Shown here: positions 8,395 through 16,608 of the stretch, piece by piece
Numbering within the stretch: the stretch's first letter is position 1
Layout of the letters: the number at the start of each line of letters is the position of its first letter
DNA from: JBFKOL01 sp041628815
GTDB lineage: Bacteria; Bacteroidota; Bacteroidia; Chitinophagales; Saprospiraceae
DNA: 20,869 nucleotides
Direction: 5' to 3'
NCBI GenBank assembly: GCA_041628815.1
Contig: JBFKOL010000039.1
Span: forward strand, 1-20,869
Notes under the pieces: model-generated
The model's database searches: none
Seen by the model: the letters and a program-made list of their open reading frames with translations, nothing else
What the model was told of the DNA's origin: nothing
Position numbers and translations under genes: made by a program

Positions 8395-9327
8395 TCAGTC
8401 ATCTACAAAAAGGGCAGCGATGGATCGATACTCGTGGGTGTTTCGTATCGCACGGGCAAATAGCTTTCCACATGACAAGACCTTAATTTTCGAATTAGGC
8501 TGACGAAGTGGAATGGTGTCAGTCACGATTACTTCAGACAATACACTGTCCATAATGCGGTCGTGGGCAGGGCCCGACAATACCGGGTGGGCACAGATGG
8601 CGCGCACGGAATTGGCTCCTTTATCCATCATGGCTTGAGCGGCCGTACACAAGGTGCCAGCCGTATCTATGAGGTCATCAATGAGTATTACATCCCTATT
8701 TTTCACCTCTCCAATTACACGGATCGCTTTCACCTGGTTGGCCATTTCGCGCTCTTTATCGCATATGACCATATTGCGATCAAAATGTTTGGCAAAACTG
8801 CGGGCTCTTTTCACCCCTCCAACATCTGGTGAAGCGAAAATTACATTGGTTAAGTCCTGTTTTGCCAGGTATGGAATGAATATGGCATTGCTCTTTAAAT
8901 GATCGACAGGAATATCAAAAAAACCCTGGATCTGGTCGGCGTGAAAATCCATGGTGACAACCCGGTCTACACCTGCAGCTTCAAGCATCTTAGCGATCAA
9001 TTTAGCCGAAATAGGAACCCGGGGCTTGTCTTTCCTGTCTTGCCTGGCATATCCAAAATAGGGAATGACTGCAGTGATGTATCCTGCCGAGGCTCTTTTT
9101 GCAGAATCGATCAGTAAAAGCAATTCCAACAGGTTTTCCGCAGGCGGAAAGGTGGATTGTATCAAAAAAACATACGACCCGCGTACCGACTCCTGGATGA
9201 TGGGTTGCATTTCACCATCAGCAAATCGTTTTACCTCAATCTCGGATAATTCATATCCGTAGTAGTCAGCAATTTTCTTAGCCAGATAGGTAGTTTGGGT
9301 ACCAGAGAACAACTTGACGTCAGGCAT
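8395..9327 (-). CDS. prs: Ribose-phosphate pyrophosphokinase (PRPP synthetase)
   Basis: Makes phosphoribosyl pyrophosphate from ribose 5-phosphate and ATP, feeding purine, pyrimidine, histidine and NAD synthesis. The 310-residue length and the motifs are those of class I enzymes: FADGEM near 36-41, the flexible catalytic loop region YFGYARQDRK at 90-99, metal-site His129 in MDFHADQIQGFF, and the PRPP-binding loop VILIDDLIDTAGTL at 213-226. The start ATG at 9327 has an exact -7 type element 23 bases upstream. It converges on the SDR gene with 15 bases between stops and is divergent from the dipeptidase gene. In this window it is functionally linked to guaB (purine synthesis), though not adjacent to it. 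Confidence 0.97.
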   Translation of the reverse strand: MPDVKLFSGTQTTYLAKKIADYYGYELSEIEVKRFADGEMQPIIQESVRGSYVFLIQSTFPPAENLLELLLLIDSAKRASAGYITAVIPYFGYARQDRKDKPRVPISAKLIAKMLEAAGVDRVVTMDFHADQIQGFFDIPVDHLKSNAIFIPYLAKQDLTNVIFASPDVGGVKRARSFAKHFDRNMVICDKEREMANQVKAIRVIGEVKNRDVILIDDLIDTAGTLCTAAQAMMDKGANSVRAICAHPVLSGPAHDRIMDSVLSEVIVTDTIPLRQPNSKIKVLSCGKLFARAIRNTHEYRSIAALFVDD

Positions 9328-9350
9328 AGGTTCACATATCGGAGGTTGGG

Positions 9351-9358
9351 CAAAAATA
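9351..9358 (-). promoter_or_regulatory. Predicted -7 promoter element of prs
   Basis: On the minus strand this reads TATTTTTG, an exact match to the Bacteroidota primary-sigma -7 consensus TAnnTTTG. It lies 23 bases before the prs ATG, which would give a leader of roughly 15-20 bases. No good TTTG -33 box is present 19-21 bases upstream, so the call rests on the -7 element and its position alone. Confidence 0.45.
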
Positions 9359-9424
9359 GTAATTTCATTTTCCTAATACAGCGTAACTTGTCAAGGGAGA
9401 AAATTCTGTGCACGGTTAATTTAT

Positions 9425-9452
9425 TTATTCGGGCATATTCCCTGGCGAATAA
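9425..9452 (+). promoter_or_regulatory. Inverted repeat before the dipeptidase gene
   Basis: Perfect 7-base inverted repeat, TTATTCG (9425-9431) and CGAATAA (9446-9452), with a 14-base spacer, ending 18 bases before the dipeptidase ATG. It could be a regulator-binding site or a leader hairpin over the translation start region. No T tract follows, so it is not a terminator. Confidence 0.35.
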
Positions 9453-9470
9453 GCTACAAAACAACCCAAA

Positions 9471-10730
9471 ATGAATAATCTACTTAAGGCCTTGTTCCTA
9501 CTCCTCGTAGCAATTTCAGTTTCGTGCGTTACCTCAAAAGAGAACGATGTTATCTCAGAAGATGACAAGTTGTATGAAAAAGCACAGCTACTCGCAAAAA
9601 AGTTCATCATAACAGATGGCCATGTAGACCTACCCTACCGGTTGAAAGTGCAAAATTTCAGGCTGGAGAAAGAATACCTGGGAATCCCCATCAAGACTGA
9701 TGAGGGAGATTTCGATTATGAAAGAGCCAAAATAGGCGGCCTCGATGTGCCATTTATGTCCATATATATTCCGGCATCTAACCAGTCGGAGACTGGAAAA
9801 AGCAAGGCTTTAGCTGACGAATTAATAGATATGATTGAAGGAATTACTGCTGCACACCCGGACAAATTCGCGATTGCCTATGGTCCGGCAGACAGCGAAG
9901 CCCATTTTAAGAAGGGATTGATTTCTCTCCCAATGGGAATGGAGAACGGCGCTGGCATTGAAGATGATTTGGCAAACATTGCTCATTTCAAAGCGCGAGG
10001 TATCAGCTATATTACCCTCACTCATTCTCGGGTTAACCTAATTTGTGACTCTTCCTACGATACCGTGCGAACATGGAACGGGCTCAGTCCCTTTGGTGAG
10101 GAAGTCGTACGCGAAATGAACAGGGTGGGTATCATGGTAGATATTTCTCACGTAAGTGATGAAACATTCTACGATGTGCTCGCAATTACCAAGGCCCCTG
10201 TAATTGCGTCACATTCGTCGTGCAGAAAGTTTACACCCGGCTTTGAACGCAATATGTCTGACGAAATGATAAAGGCCCTCGGTGAGAATGGAGGTGTTAT
10301 CCAGATCAACTTTGGGTCTTCTTTTCTCGATGGCAAGTTGCAGGAAGGATTCAACCGCATGCGAAGAGAGTTGGGTGCTATATTGCGCGAAAAAGGACTG
10401 GATCGCGACGACCCTGAAGCACAAGAAATCATCGATGCATACCGCGAATCCAACCCAGTGCTCTACGCTGACGTCAAACTGGTGGCAGATCATATCGATC
10501 ACGTAGTCAGCCTGGCCGGCATAGATCACGTCGGTTTTGGATCAGATTTTGACGGTGTTGGGGATACATTACCGACCGGGCTAAAAGATGTCAGCCAATA
10601 CCCCAACCTCATTTATGAATTGTTAAAGCGAGGTTTTACCGATGACGACATTGAAAAGATATGTTATAAGAACGTCTTTCGAGTGTGGAAAGAAGTAGAA
10701 AAAATCTCGGGGCAACAAATGGGAGGATGA
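9471..10730 (+). CDS. Membrane dipeptidase, peptidase family M19, predicted lipoprotein
   Basis: Zinc dipeptidase of the renal (membrane) dipeptidase family M19, which cleaves dipeptides, in some members containing D-amino acids. The N-terminus is a lipoprotein signal: a hydrophobic stretch at residues 8-17 and the lipobox VSC with Cys19, so it is probably anchored in the envelope facing the periplasm. Expected metal ligands are all visible: His51 and Asp53 (TDGHVDLP), bridging Glu158 (GMENGAG), His227 (DISHVSD), His248 (ASHSSCR), and the late GSDFDG motif with its aspartates. The 419-residue length is normal for the bacterial branch. It is a single-gene unit divergent from prs. The natural substrate, whether peptidoglycan-derived or dietary dipeptides, is not evident. 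Confidence 0.92.
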   Translation: MNNLLKALFLLLVAISVSCVTSKENDVISEDDKLYEKAQLLAKKFIITDGHVDLPYRLKVQNFRLEKEYLGIPIKTDEGDFDYERAKIGGLDVPFMSIYIPASNQSETGKSKALADELIDMIEGITAAHPDKFAIAYGPADSEAHFKKGLISLPMGMENGAGIEDDLANIAHFKARGISYITLTHSRVNLICDSSYDTVRTWNGLSPFGEEVVREMNRVGIMVDISHVSDETFYDVLAITKAPVIASHSSCRKFTPGFERNMSDEMIKALGENGGVIQINFGSSFLDGKLQEGFNRMRRELGAILREKGLDRDDPEAQEIIDAYRESNPVLYADVKLVADHIDHVVSLAGIDHVGFGSDFDGVGDTLPTGLKDVSQYPNLIYELLKRGFTDDDIEKICYKNVFRVWKEVEKISGQQMGG

Positions 10731-10904
10731 ATGAAGTTGGCACATTTCCTGAGCAGTAAGTACCTTTGATTGATGTTGGAGACAATCATGCTCTAGGGTA
10801 GCTTAATCTTTCTGACAGATAGATCTGAGCTCTCCCATACAATTCATTTGTTCACCTATATTCGCATTTGAACTGTATTCAGCAGATGATGTTGATATAC
10901 AATT
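10731..10904. other. Intergenic region, dipeptidase to EamA permease
   Basis: This 174-base gap has no open frame of note. It contains small self-complementary pieces such as CAGATagATCTG (about 10817-10828) but no stem followed by a T run, and no exact TAnnTTTG element. The promoter of the permease gene was not identified. Confidence 0.4.
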
Positions 10905-11795
10905 ATGCATAAAGGCGAATTGCAGTCTTGGGTGACTTTAATCTTTCTCAGCGTAATCTGGGGAACTTCCTTCATATTGATCAAGAAGTCCCTCCAAGCC
11001 TTTGATCCTGTGCAAGTAGCCATTTTGCGCATGGCCATTTCCGGAATCGCATTTTTACCTTTTTTTATATTCTTTGTCAGGAAGCTTGAGTGGCATAGGT
11101 GGCGATTCTATATCCTCGTCGGACTTACGGGAAGTGCAGTGCCGGCACTTTTGTATGCTACAGCTCAAACGCGTATCAGCAGTGCTACAGCTGGTATTCT
11201 AAATAGTATGACACCCATTTTTGCACTTATCTTCGGAGTGGTCTTCTTTGGCACAAAGACTGGATTAAAACAGATTGCCGGTATTGTAATGGGCTTTGGA
11301 GGTGCCACCGCACTGATATTATCAGGGAAAAATGGCGCTGGTCCTTCCCAGGATCTTGCCTACGGTGTATTGATCATCCTTGGTACCATGTTCTATGCAA
11401 CGAACGTCAACCTGATCAAACAGTATTTTCAGCATGTCAATTCCATGCACCTAAGTAGTTTTGCTTTTGTACTGGTCAGTATTCCTGCTGTACTGCTAGT
11501 GCCATTCACGGATATACCGAGAATTGTTATCGAAGATCCCTTTGGTCTGACCGCGCTTCTTTACCTGGTACTTTTGTCAGTCGTCAGTACAGTTTTGGCA
11601 TTGATTCTTTTCTACAGGCTGGTTCAACAGACCGACGCCGTTTTCGGTGCTTCGGTGGCGTATCTGATCCCCGTAGTTGCACTTTTATGGGGAATTTTCG
11701 ATGGCGAATATATTGGGATTCACCATTTACTCAGCTTAGGGATTATTGTGGCCGGGGTTAAAATGATCAGAGGCAAACAAGGTCTTAGCCGTTAA
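10905..11795 (+). CDS. EamA/DMT-family transporter
   Basis: Inner-membrane permease of the drug/metabolite transporter superfamily. The 296 residues form two EamA repeats (about 9-139 and 152-288), each with about five hydrophobic helices. The first repeat begins with SVIWGTSFILIKKSL, the typical EamA signature near the N-terminus, and the second ends with a basic tail (KMIRGKQGLSR). Members export amino acids, metabolites or drugs; nothing in the sequence fixes the substrate. The last 11 bases, including the stop codon, overlap the end of the convergent glycosyltransferase-like gene. The ATG at 10905 is preceded by an AT-rich leader. Confidence 0.9.
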   Translation: MHKGELQSWVTLIFLSVIWGTSFILIKKSLQAFDPVQVAILRMAISGIAFLPFFIFFVRKLEWHRWRFYILVGLTGSAVPALLYATAQTRISSATAGILNSMTPIFALIFGVVFFGTKTGLKQIAGIVMGFGGATALILSGKNGAGPSQDLAYGVLIILGTMFYATNVNLIKQYFQHVNSMHLSSFAFVLVSIPAVLLVPFTDIPRIVIEDPFGLTALLYLVLLSVVSTVLALILFYRLVQQTDAVFGASVAYLIPVVALLWGIFDGEYIGIHHLLSLGIIVAGVKMIRGKQGLSR

Positions 11796-12396
11796 AGTAA
11801 CGACCATACCGTATCCAGTCATCGCCGGTGTCGATATCCGGCAATGCTTCAAGGCTGTGATGTGACCAGCCCAATAGATTTATCTTTTCCATGGTTTCAT
11901 ACAGCACATGTTCTGAGCTCCATGATATATCCCTGAACAAACGTTTATCGGCCTTTTTTACTCCCAACAAGTAATATCCTCCATCTAAACTCGGACCGAT
12001 GACGGCGTCGACGAAATCAAGATATCCGAATGCACGATCGATGATGTGAGCAGTTATTCCTAGGCAGTCACTTCCTATGATTATTACTTTTTCGTGATGC
12101 TCAAGGATTTCATTGAAGGCAGTATACATACGCTGCCCCAGGTCTTCACCTATCTGCAATCGCTTGGTGAAAGCAGAAAGACTCCATTCGTCATTATGAT
12201 TGATTTCATCGCTGTAAAAAACATATTTTGTCGCATGTACCTCAGCGCTTACTATCCGCGTATGTTTCAGAAGTAAATGATAAATCCGCAGTGCCTCACG
12301 GTCGCCCAACGACTTTGCAAGTCTCGTCTTAACTCGACCTATAACGGGATTCTTTACAAAAATGATTAAGCCACGCCGGACGGCTTCACTCTGCAT
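11785..12396 (-). CDS. DUF2064 / TIGR04282-type glycosyltransferase-like protein
   Basis: 203-residue protein of the DUF2064 family (TIGR04282), which has a GT-A nucleotidyl- or glycosyltransferase-like fold. Visible signatures are FVKNPVIGRVKTRLAKSLG (13-31), a substrate-loop pattern typical of nucleotide-sugar enzymes, IIGSDCLGIT (106-115) with the aspartate expected to help bind metal, and GPSLDGGYYLLGVKK (134-148). Its reaction is not established. It starts 2 bases after the hlyD stop, so it is the third gene of the tolC-hlyD cluster and probably co-translated, though no functional link is known. The 3' end overlaps the convergent permease gene by 11 bases. Confidence 0.88.
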   Translation of the reverse strand: MQSEAVRRGLIIFVKNPVIGRVKTRLAKSLGDREALRIYHLLLKHTRIVSAEVHATKYVFYSDEINHNDEWSLSAFTKRLQIGEDLGQRMYTAFNEILEHHEKVIIIGSDCLGITAHIIDRAFGYLDFVDAVIGPSLDGGYYLLGVKKADKRLFRDISWSSEHVLYETMEKINLLGWSHHSLEALPDIDTGDDWIRYGRYFNG

Positions 12397-12398
12397 AA

Positions 12399-13754
12399 TT
12401 AACCTTCGTCTTTATCCTTCTCCTCCTTGATTCTCAATGCAGTACCGCTTTCAAGGACCTTCGATAGTGCGGAATATGGCCCCGTCACAATGCTCTCTTC
12501 ACCTTGAAGACCTTGGACAATATGGATGAACTCATCATCCTGGATACCCGTCTTGACTATGACCTTTCGCGCCGTATCAGCCTCCATTACGAATACGACT
12601 TCATCATAGTCGGCATCTTCCTGTCCGTCAGGCAATCGGACGGTTACAGCCTGTATCGGTACGCTGAGAACATTTTCCTTTACATCGGTGATAATATCTA
12701 CAGATGCTGACATTCCAGGCCTGAAAGGAAACCTGTTGGCGGGAGTGATCAAGTCTTCGTAGGAGGCCGGATCTAACCTGATCTTTACAATAAAATTGGT
12801 CACCTGATCGGTATTCAGGGAAGCTTGTGCGGTCTGTCCGGCAAGATTGGTTGCTGAATTGGCAATTTCCGTAACGCGGCCTTTGAACTTGCGGTCGATG
12901 TAAGCATCGACCTCGATATCCGTTTCATCATCAAGTGAAACTTTTATGATATCGTTTTCGCTCACCTCTACCTGAACTTCCATTGTATTCAAGTCTGAGA
13001 TCCTCATGATCTCGGTACCGGTCATTTGTGCTGTACCGACGACGCGCTCTCCTCTTTCAACTGACAGGCTCGAAATAATACCACTCGTGGGCGCTATAAT
13101 ATTGGTTCTGCTAAGATTCGTTCGCATCTCGCGCAGGCTGGCCCCAGAACTTTTTACTGAAAATTCGGCACCCTTTGCACTCTCCTCTGATGATTTGATG
13201 GAGGCTTCTGCCGATCTTATGCTCGCCTGGAGCGATTCGACTTGTGAAAGAGATTCGTCGTACTCAGCTTGAGAAATGATGCCGTCATTGAAAAGCTTTT
13301 CATTGCGGTCATGAACTCTTTGTGCCTGGATGAGCTGTGTTTGCAGTTCTTCCTTCTGCGCTATATTGGCCTGGATCTGAGCGCGTGAAGTCGACAGTTG
13401 GGCTTTCGAATTGTCCAGGTTGGCCTGGGCACGTTCTACATTCGAGATATAGGCTTCAGGGTCTATTTTCAGCAACAATTGACCCATGATGACGGAGTCC
13501 CCTTCTTCAACAAAGAGTTCCACGATTTCTCCAGAAACATCTGAACTTATGATCACCTCAATTTCAGGGTAGACCCTTCCGCTGGCAGAAACAGTCTCTT
13601 TGATGGTCCTGTTTTCGGGCTGCGCCACTTCGATTTCTTCTCCTTTTGGCGCAGCGCGGTTGCGCAGGTACAGCAAAAGCACGACAAGAAGCAAGAGTGC
13701 TCCAAGAAGGTACAACAACCATCGTCTTCTTTTATTCTTTTTCTTGTTGGTCAT
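12399..13754 (-). CDS. Efflux periplasmic adaptor (HlyD/membrane fusion protein family)
   Basis: 451-residue membrane fusion protein that links an inner-membrane pump to a TolC-type channel. It has a basic N-terminus, one membrane helix at about 12-27, the lipoyl half-motif with GRVYPEIEVIISSDVSGEIVEL near 55, a long alpha-helical hairpin at about 95-210 rich in Gln, Ser and Glu (a coiled coil typical of MacA-like adaptors), the second lipoyl half with TNIIAPTSGIISSL, then beta-barrel and membrane-proximal domains. It begins 9 bases after the tolC stop. Adaptors of this type in Bacteroidota are usually followed by a MacB-like ABC permease; here the next gene is a DUF2064 protein, so the pump partner must be encoded elsewhere or has been lost. 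The overall resemblance is to MacA more than AcrA. Confidence 0.92.
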   Translation of the reverse strand: MTNKKKNKRRRWLLYLLGALLLLVVLLLYLRNRAAPKGEEIEVAQPENRTIKETVSASGRVYPEIEVIISSDVSGEIVELFVEEGDSVIMGQLLLKIDPEAYISNVERAQANLDNSKAQLSTSRAQIQANIAQKEELQTQLIQAQRVHDRNEKLFNDGIISQAEYDESLSQVESLQASIRSAEASIKSSEESAKGAEFSVKSSGASLREMRTNLSRTNIIAPTSGIISSLSVERGERVVGTAQMTGTEIMRISDLNTMEVQVEVSENDIIKVSLDDETDIEVDAYIDRKFKGRVTEIANSATNLAGQTAQASLNTDQVTNFIVKIRLDPASYEDLITPANRFPFRPGMSASVDIITDVKENVLSVPIQAVTVRLPDGQEDADYDEVVFVMEADTARKVIVKTGIQDDEFIHIVQGLQGEESIVTGPYSALSKVLESGTALRIKEEKDKDEG

Positions 13755-13763
13755 TCGTCTTTT

Positions 13764-15185
13764 TTAATTGAGGTCAACAGAATAACCCTGGTAGTAATCC
13801 AGGATCTTTACCTTGAGCATGTAATCATATTTTGCTATGATCTGATTGATTTGGGCCGTGTTAAGCTGGTCTTGTATGCTTATATATTCGTAAGAGTTAA
13901 TGGCCCCCAGGTTAAATCTTTTTTCGGCATTTTCAAATGCCACCTCCCTGGCTCTTAATGTCTTATCAGCTGCTTCGAGACTTCTCTTGGCTGCTCTTGC
14001 ATCTGTCAACAACTGCATCATCTGGTTTTTCAATTGGATCCTGTTCTTGTCTCTTTCAGCCTGGAAGTTTTGGAGCGAGAGCATCGCACGTTCTTCGCTT
14101 CCCTGGACAGTATAATTGTTATAAATAGGTACTGAAATATTGACGCCAAATCCGTAAGAAAAGTTGTTGTCCAATTGCCTGAAGTACGGGGTGTTGACCA
14201 GCATAGGTATACTTTGGGTGGCGGTGATTACCGAGGGCGTGCCATTGATTAGTACATCCGTATTAAAAGCTATATCGGAAAAACCATCCACCTCCTTTGC
14301 CTGATTTGAAAAGTTGGTCGAAAGGCTGCCTCCGAAACTAACTGATGGATAATAGGCACTTTTAGCTACTTCAACACCCAACTGGGCACTTTCGATTTGG
14401 TAGTCCAGCCGTCTCGATTCAGGCTGGAAGATCAGGGCCTTTTGATATGCCTCATCAAGCGTTATTACGTCAATATTAGTAAAGACATCCTGGTCGACGG
14501 GTGGTTTTACAATATCCATATCAAAATCCGACGGTAAATTGAGCAATCCTTTGAGATCCAAAAACCCCAAGTCAATCCGGTTTTGTGCGAGGGTCAGGTC
14601 CTGTTCAATAGTTGCCTGCTGAGCCTCCAAGTCGTAGATCTCAAATCTTGCTCTGCTTCCAGCCTGAACCATTTTTTCCATTTGATCAATTTGATCGGTG
14701 ATTGTCTTCAATTGAATTGCTGCATTGTCATGGGCATCTTTGGCAAAAAGTATCTCAAAATATGCTCTCACCACATCCAAAGTCAGGAGATTGATCATTC
14801 CATCCTTATCGGCAAGTGACACCTTTTCAAGCCATTGGTTCTGTTTAATAGAATTCTTTATCCTGCCGCCATCAAAAAGTAAAACGCCGGTATTGACTGA
14901 ATACCCGTTTGAAAAAAAAGTCGAGGTGACAAAAGCATCTGTAGTAGGGTCAAGACTACGCCCGAAATTGACAAAGGCATTGCTGGACATGTTGACATTT
15001 GGATACCTTTGACTTTCACTCAACTTGGTGGCCACTTCGGCATCCTTGATTGAAAGATCCGACTGGAAAACATCGATACTATTTGCTACAGCATATTCGA
15101 TACATCTTTTCAGATCCCATTCTTCCTGGCCGTTCATTTGGAAGGAGGCAACCACTGCACAAATAAAAACGATTAATCTGATCAT
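13764..15185 (-). CDS. TolC-family outer-membrane efflux protein
   Basis: 473-residue outer-membrane channel protein of the TolC/OEP family. A signal peptide is visible (hydrophobic residues 2-15, likely cut near NGQ-EEW). The mature protein starts with WDLKRCIEYAVANSIDV, the usual first helix of the family, and contains two long helical OEP repeats. The open frame continues upstream to an ATG at 15257, but that start lies inside the terminator hairpin of the preceding gene and upstream of the predicted promoter, and would add 24 residues before an obvious signal peptide; ATG at 15185 is therefore chosen. It is the first gene of a tolC-hlyD-DUF2064 unit. Exported substrates are unknown. Confidence 0.93.
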   Translation of the reverse strand: MIRLIVFICAVVASFQMNGQEEWDLKRCIEYAVANSIDVFQSDLSIKDAEVATKLSESQRYPNVNMSSNAFVNFGRSLDPTTDAFVTSTFFSNGYSVNTGVLLFDGGRIKNSIKQNQWLEKVSLADKDGMINLLTLDVVRAYFEILFAKDAHDNAAIQLKTITDQIDQMEKMVQAGSRARFEIYDLEAQQATIEQDLTLAQNRIDLGFLDLKGLLNLPSDFDMDIVKPPVDQDVFTNIDVITLDEAYQKALIFQPESRRLDYQIESAQLGVEVAKSAYYPSVSFGGSLSTNFSNQAKEVDGFSDIAFNTDVLINGTPSVITATQSIPMLVNTPYFRQLDNNFSYGFGVNISVPIYNNYTVQGSEERAMLSLQNFQAERDKNRIQLKNQMMQLLTDARAAKRSLEAADKTLRAREVAFENAEKRFNLGAINSYEYISIQDQLNTAQINQIIAKYDYMLKVKILDYYQGYSVDLN

Positions 15186-15202
15186 AGTTATAGAGTGAAA
15201 TG

Positions 15203-15210
15203 CAAATGTA
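15203..15210 (-). promoter_or_regulatory. Predicted -7 promoter element of the tolC-hlyD unit
   Basis: On the minus strand this reads TACATTTG, an exact TAnnTTTG match, 17 bases before the tolC ATG at 15185 and just downstream of the Plug-gene terminator. The -33 position (TTAC or similar) is poor. Terminator followed by promoter marks the boundary between two transcription units. Confidence 0.5.
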
Positions 15211-15245
15211 GTTTTACATCCTGTGGTGCAGTAAGAATTTCTATT

Positions 15246-15272
15246 AAAAAGGCCCATTGTTAGATTAATGGG
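15246..15272 (-). terminator. Intrinsic terminator after the Plug gene
   Basis: Read on the minus strand: a 6-base stem CCCATT / AATGGG with an 8-base loop, then CC and a run of five T (plus-strand A run at 15246-15250). It starts 10 bases past the stop codon of the Plug gene at 15282. The stem could extend by one G-T pair. It separates the guaB-side genes from the tolC unit. Confidence 0.6.
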
Positions 15273-15281
15273 TGTTAATCA

Positions 15282-16547
15282 TTAGAAATCGGAAACGAAC
15301 GAGCTCACGCCTATCAAGCGATCATAGCGGTCGGCATAGGATCTTAGATAAACGAGAATGGTATATTCATTTCGGGTTGAAAAAGAATTGCCTTCAAAAA
15401 ACTCAAAATCCACACCTTCTCTACCTACGAGTACATATTGATAGTCATAGTATCCTTGTTTCAGCAATACGTAAGCATTGTAGAGCTGGTTGTCATAATT
15501 ATACGACATAACATATTCAGCTTTGCACTTCCAATCATTAAAGGCACCAACAACGCATACTTTTTGGTCGAGAATTTCATCTCTGGAGGCCAATGAAAAC
15601 AAAACATCGACGTATTCGGCTTTGATATCGTCCATATTGTCATCCAATGTTTCCACGAGATATTGTCCGTTTAGATCATTGTAGTCGAAGTCCGATTGTC
15701 CGTTGCGGTTCCTGTCAAGTGCGACAATGGCTTCGTATCCGTCAGGATAATTATCAATCTGTAAGATTCCGTAACCCTTTGACCGGACACTCCTTAGATC
15801 CACCCCTCGGAACTCTTTTAATCCGGGAAAGGTAATCTGTTCTGTACGTTCGAAATTCAGATCATAGCCTGTCACCACTCTGGGCTGGATATTTTGAATC
15901 GACCGGTGCCAATTTCCATTTTGCATTACCGTGACAAAAATCTCCCGTTGGGGATTGGATATGTAAAAATCCTTGTGGTTGACAACAAAGTCGATCTCTT
16001 GATGTGTGTTTACTTGGGAAGCTTTAATGGCCTTAACAGCCTGCGCAGCAATTTTCACCTTGGGTTCCACCACCATGAATCTCCTTGTCAATGCCAATTC
16101 CCCGGCATCATCATCTCGCACCACCAATACATAATTACCCGAGAGTCTCCACGTCAGGTTTCTATTAGGCAAAGAAACAACATAATGTGTGTAGTCCATT
16201 TTGGTGCCTACGGAGTAAGCAAAGCCATCGATTCGCTCATCGTTGAAGCCATCGATGTATTCCATTTCGTCTATTGAAGAAGGACGCCAGTCTTTGTCGC
16301 AATGAATGACTTTGTAACTGTAGTCGCGGTCACCACCGTAGATGTCATCAAAACTCAACACCAACTGAGCTCCTGAGTTGAGATCTATAATAGGCAACGA
16401 GGTGAGCAGACCTTCATGATGAAATTTTACTGACTTGATATTCTCCAGGTATACTTCGTCTTCGTATCGCAGTTCTGCCTGTGCCCCTACCCTTTGCACC
16501 ATCGACAAACATGTCAAAAGAAAAACCACGCTCACAAGGAGAGGCAT
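15282..16547 (-). CDS. Type IX secretion system Plug protein (DUF5103)
   Basis: 421-residue secreted protein of the DUF5103 family, now known as the T9SS Plug. In Flavobacterium the Plug closes the periplasmic side of the giant SprA translocon, so this is indirect evidence that the organism has a type IX secretion system. A signal peptide is visible from the chosen ATG (LLVSVVFLLTCLSMV, cleavage near VGA-QAE). The mature part contains family-like segments LSFDDIYGGDRDYSYKVIHCD and YDYQYVL near the C-terminus. The frame is open up to an ATG at 16619 that overlaps the DNA glycosylase gene; the start at 16547 is preferred because it leads straight into the signal peptide and follows a TAAA leader. 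The gene is followed by a terminator. Confidence 0.85.
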   Translation of the reverse strand: MPLLVSVVFLLTCLSMVQRVGAQAELRYEDEVYLENIKSVKFHHEGLLTSLPIIDLNSGAQLVLSFDDIYGGDRDYSYKVIHCDKDWRPSSIDEMEYIDGFNDERIDGFAYSVGTKMDYTHYVVSLPNRNLTWRLSGNYVLVVRDDDAGELALTRRFMVVEPKVKIAAQAVKAIKASQVNTHQEIDFVVNHKDFYISNPQREIFVTVMQNGNWHRSIQNIQPRVVTGYDLNFERTEQITFPGLKEFRGVDLRSVRSKGYGILQIDNYPDGYEAIVALDRNRNGQSDFDYNDLNGQYLVETLDDNMDDIKAEYVDVLFSLASRDEILDQKVCVVGAFNDWKCKAEYVMSYNYDNQLYNAYVLLKQGYYDYQYVLVGREGVDFEFFEGNSFSTRNEYTILVYLRSYADRYDRLIGVSSFVSDF

Positions 16548-16608
16548 TTTACGACACCGATGCCATTGATAACCAAAAGATATCACTTTCTTGGGATGCC
16601 CTGATGAA

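Noticed and set aside
10847..10864. TTTG and TATATTCG before the permease gene as a promoter
   Set aside because: The spacing is only 6 bases, against about 19-21 expected.
15894..16277. Open frame of 127 codons on the plus strand opposite the Plug gene
   Set aside because: No homology that I recognise, no signal, and the Plug frame fully explains the region.
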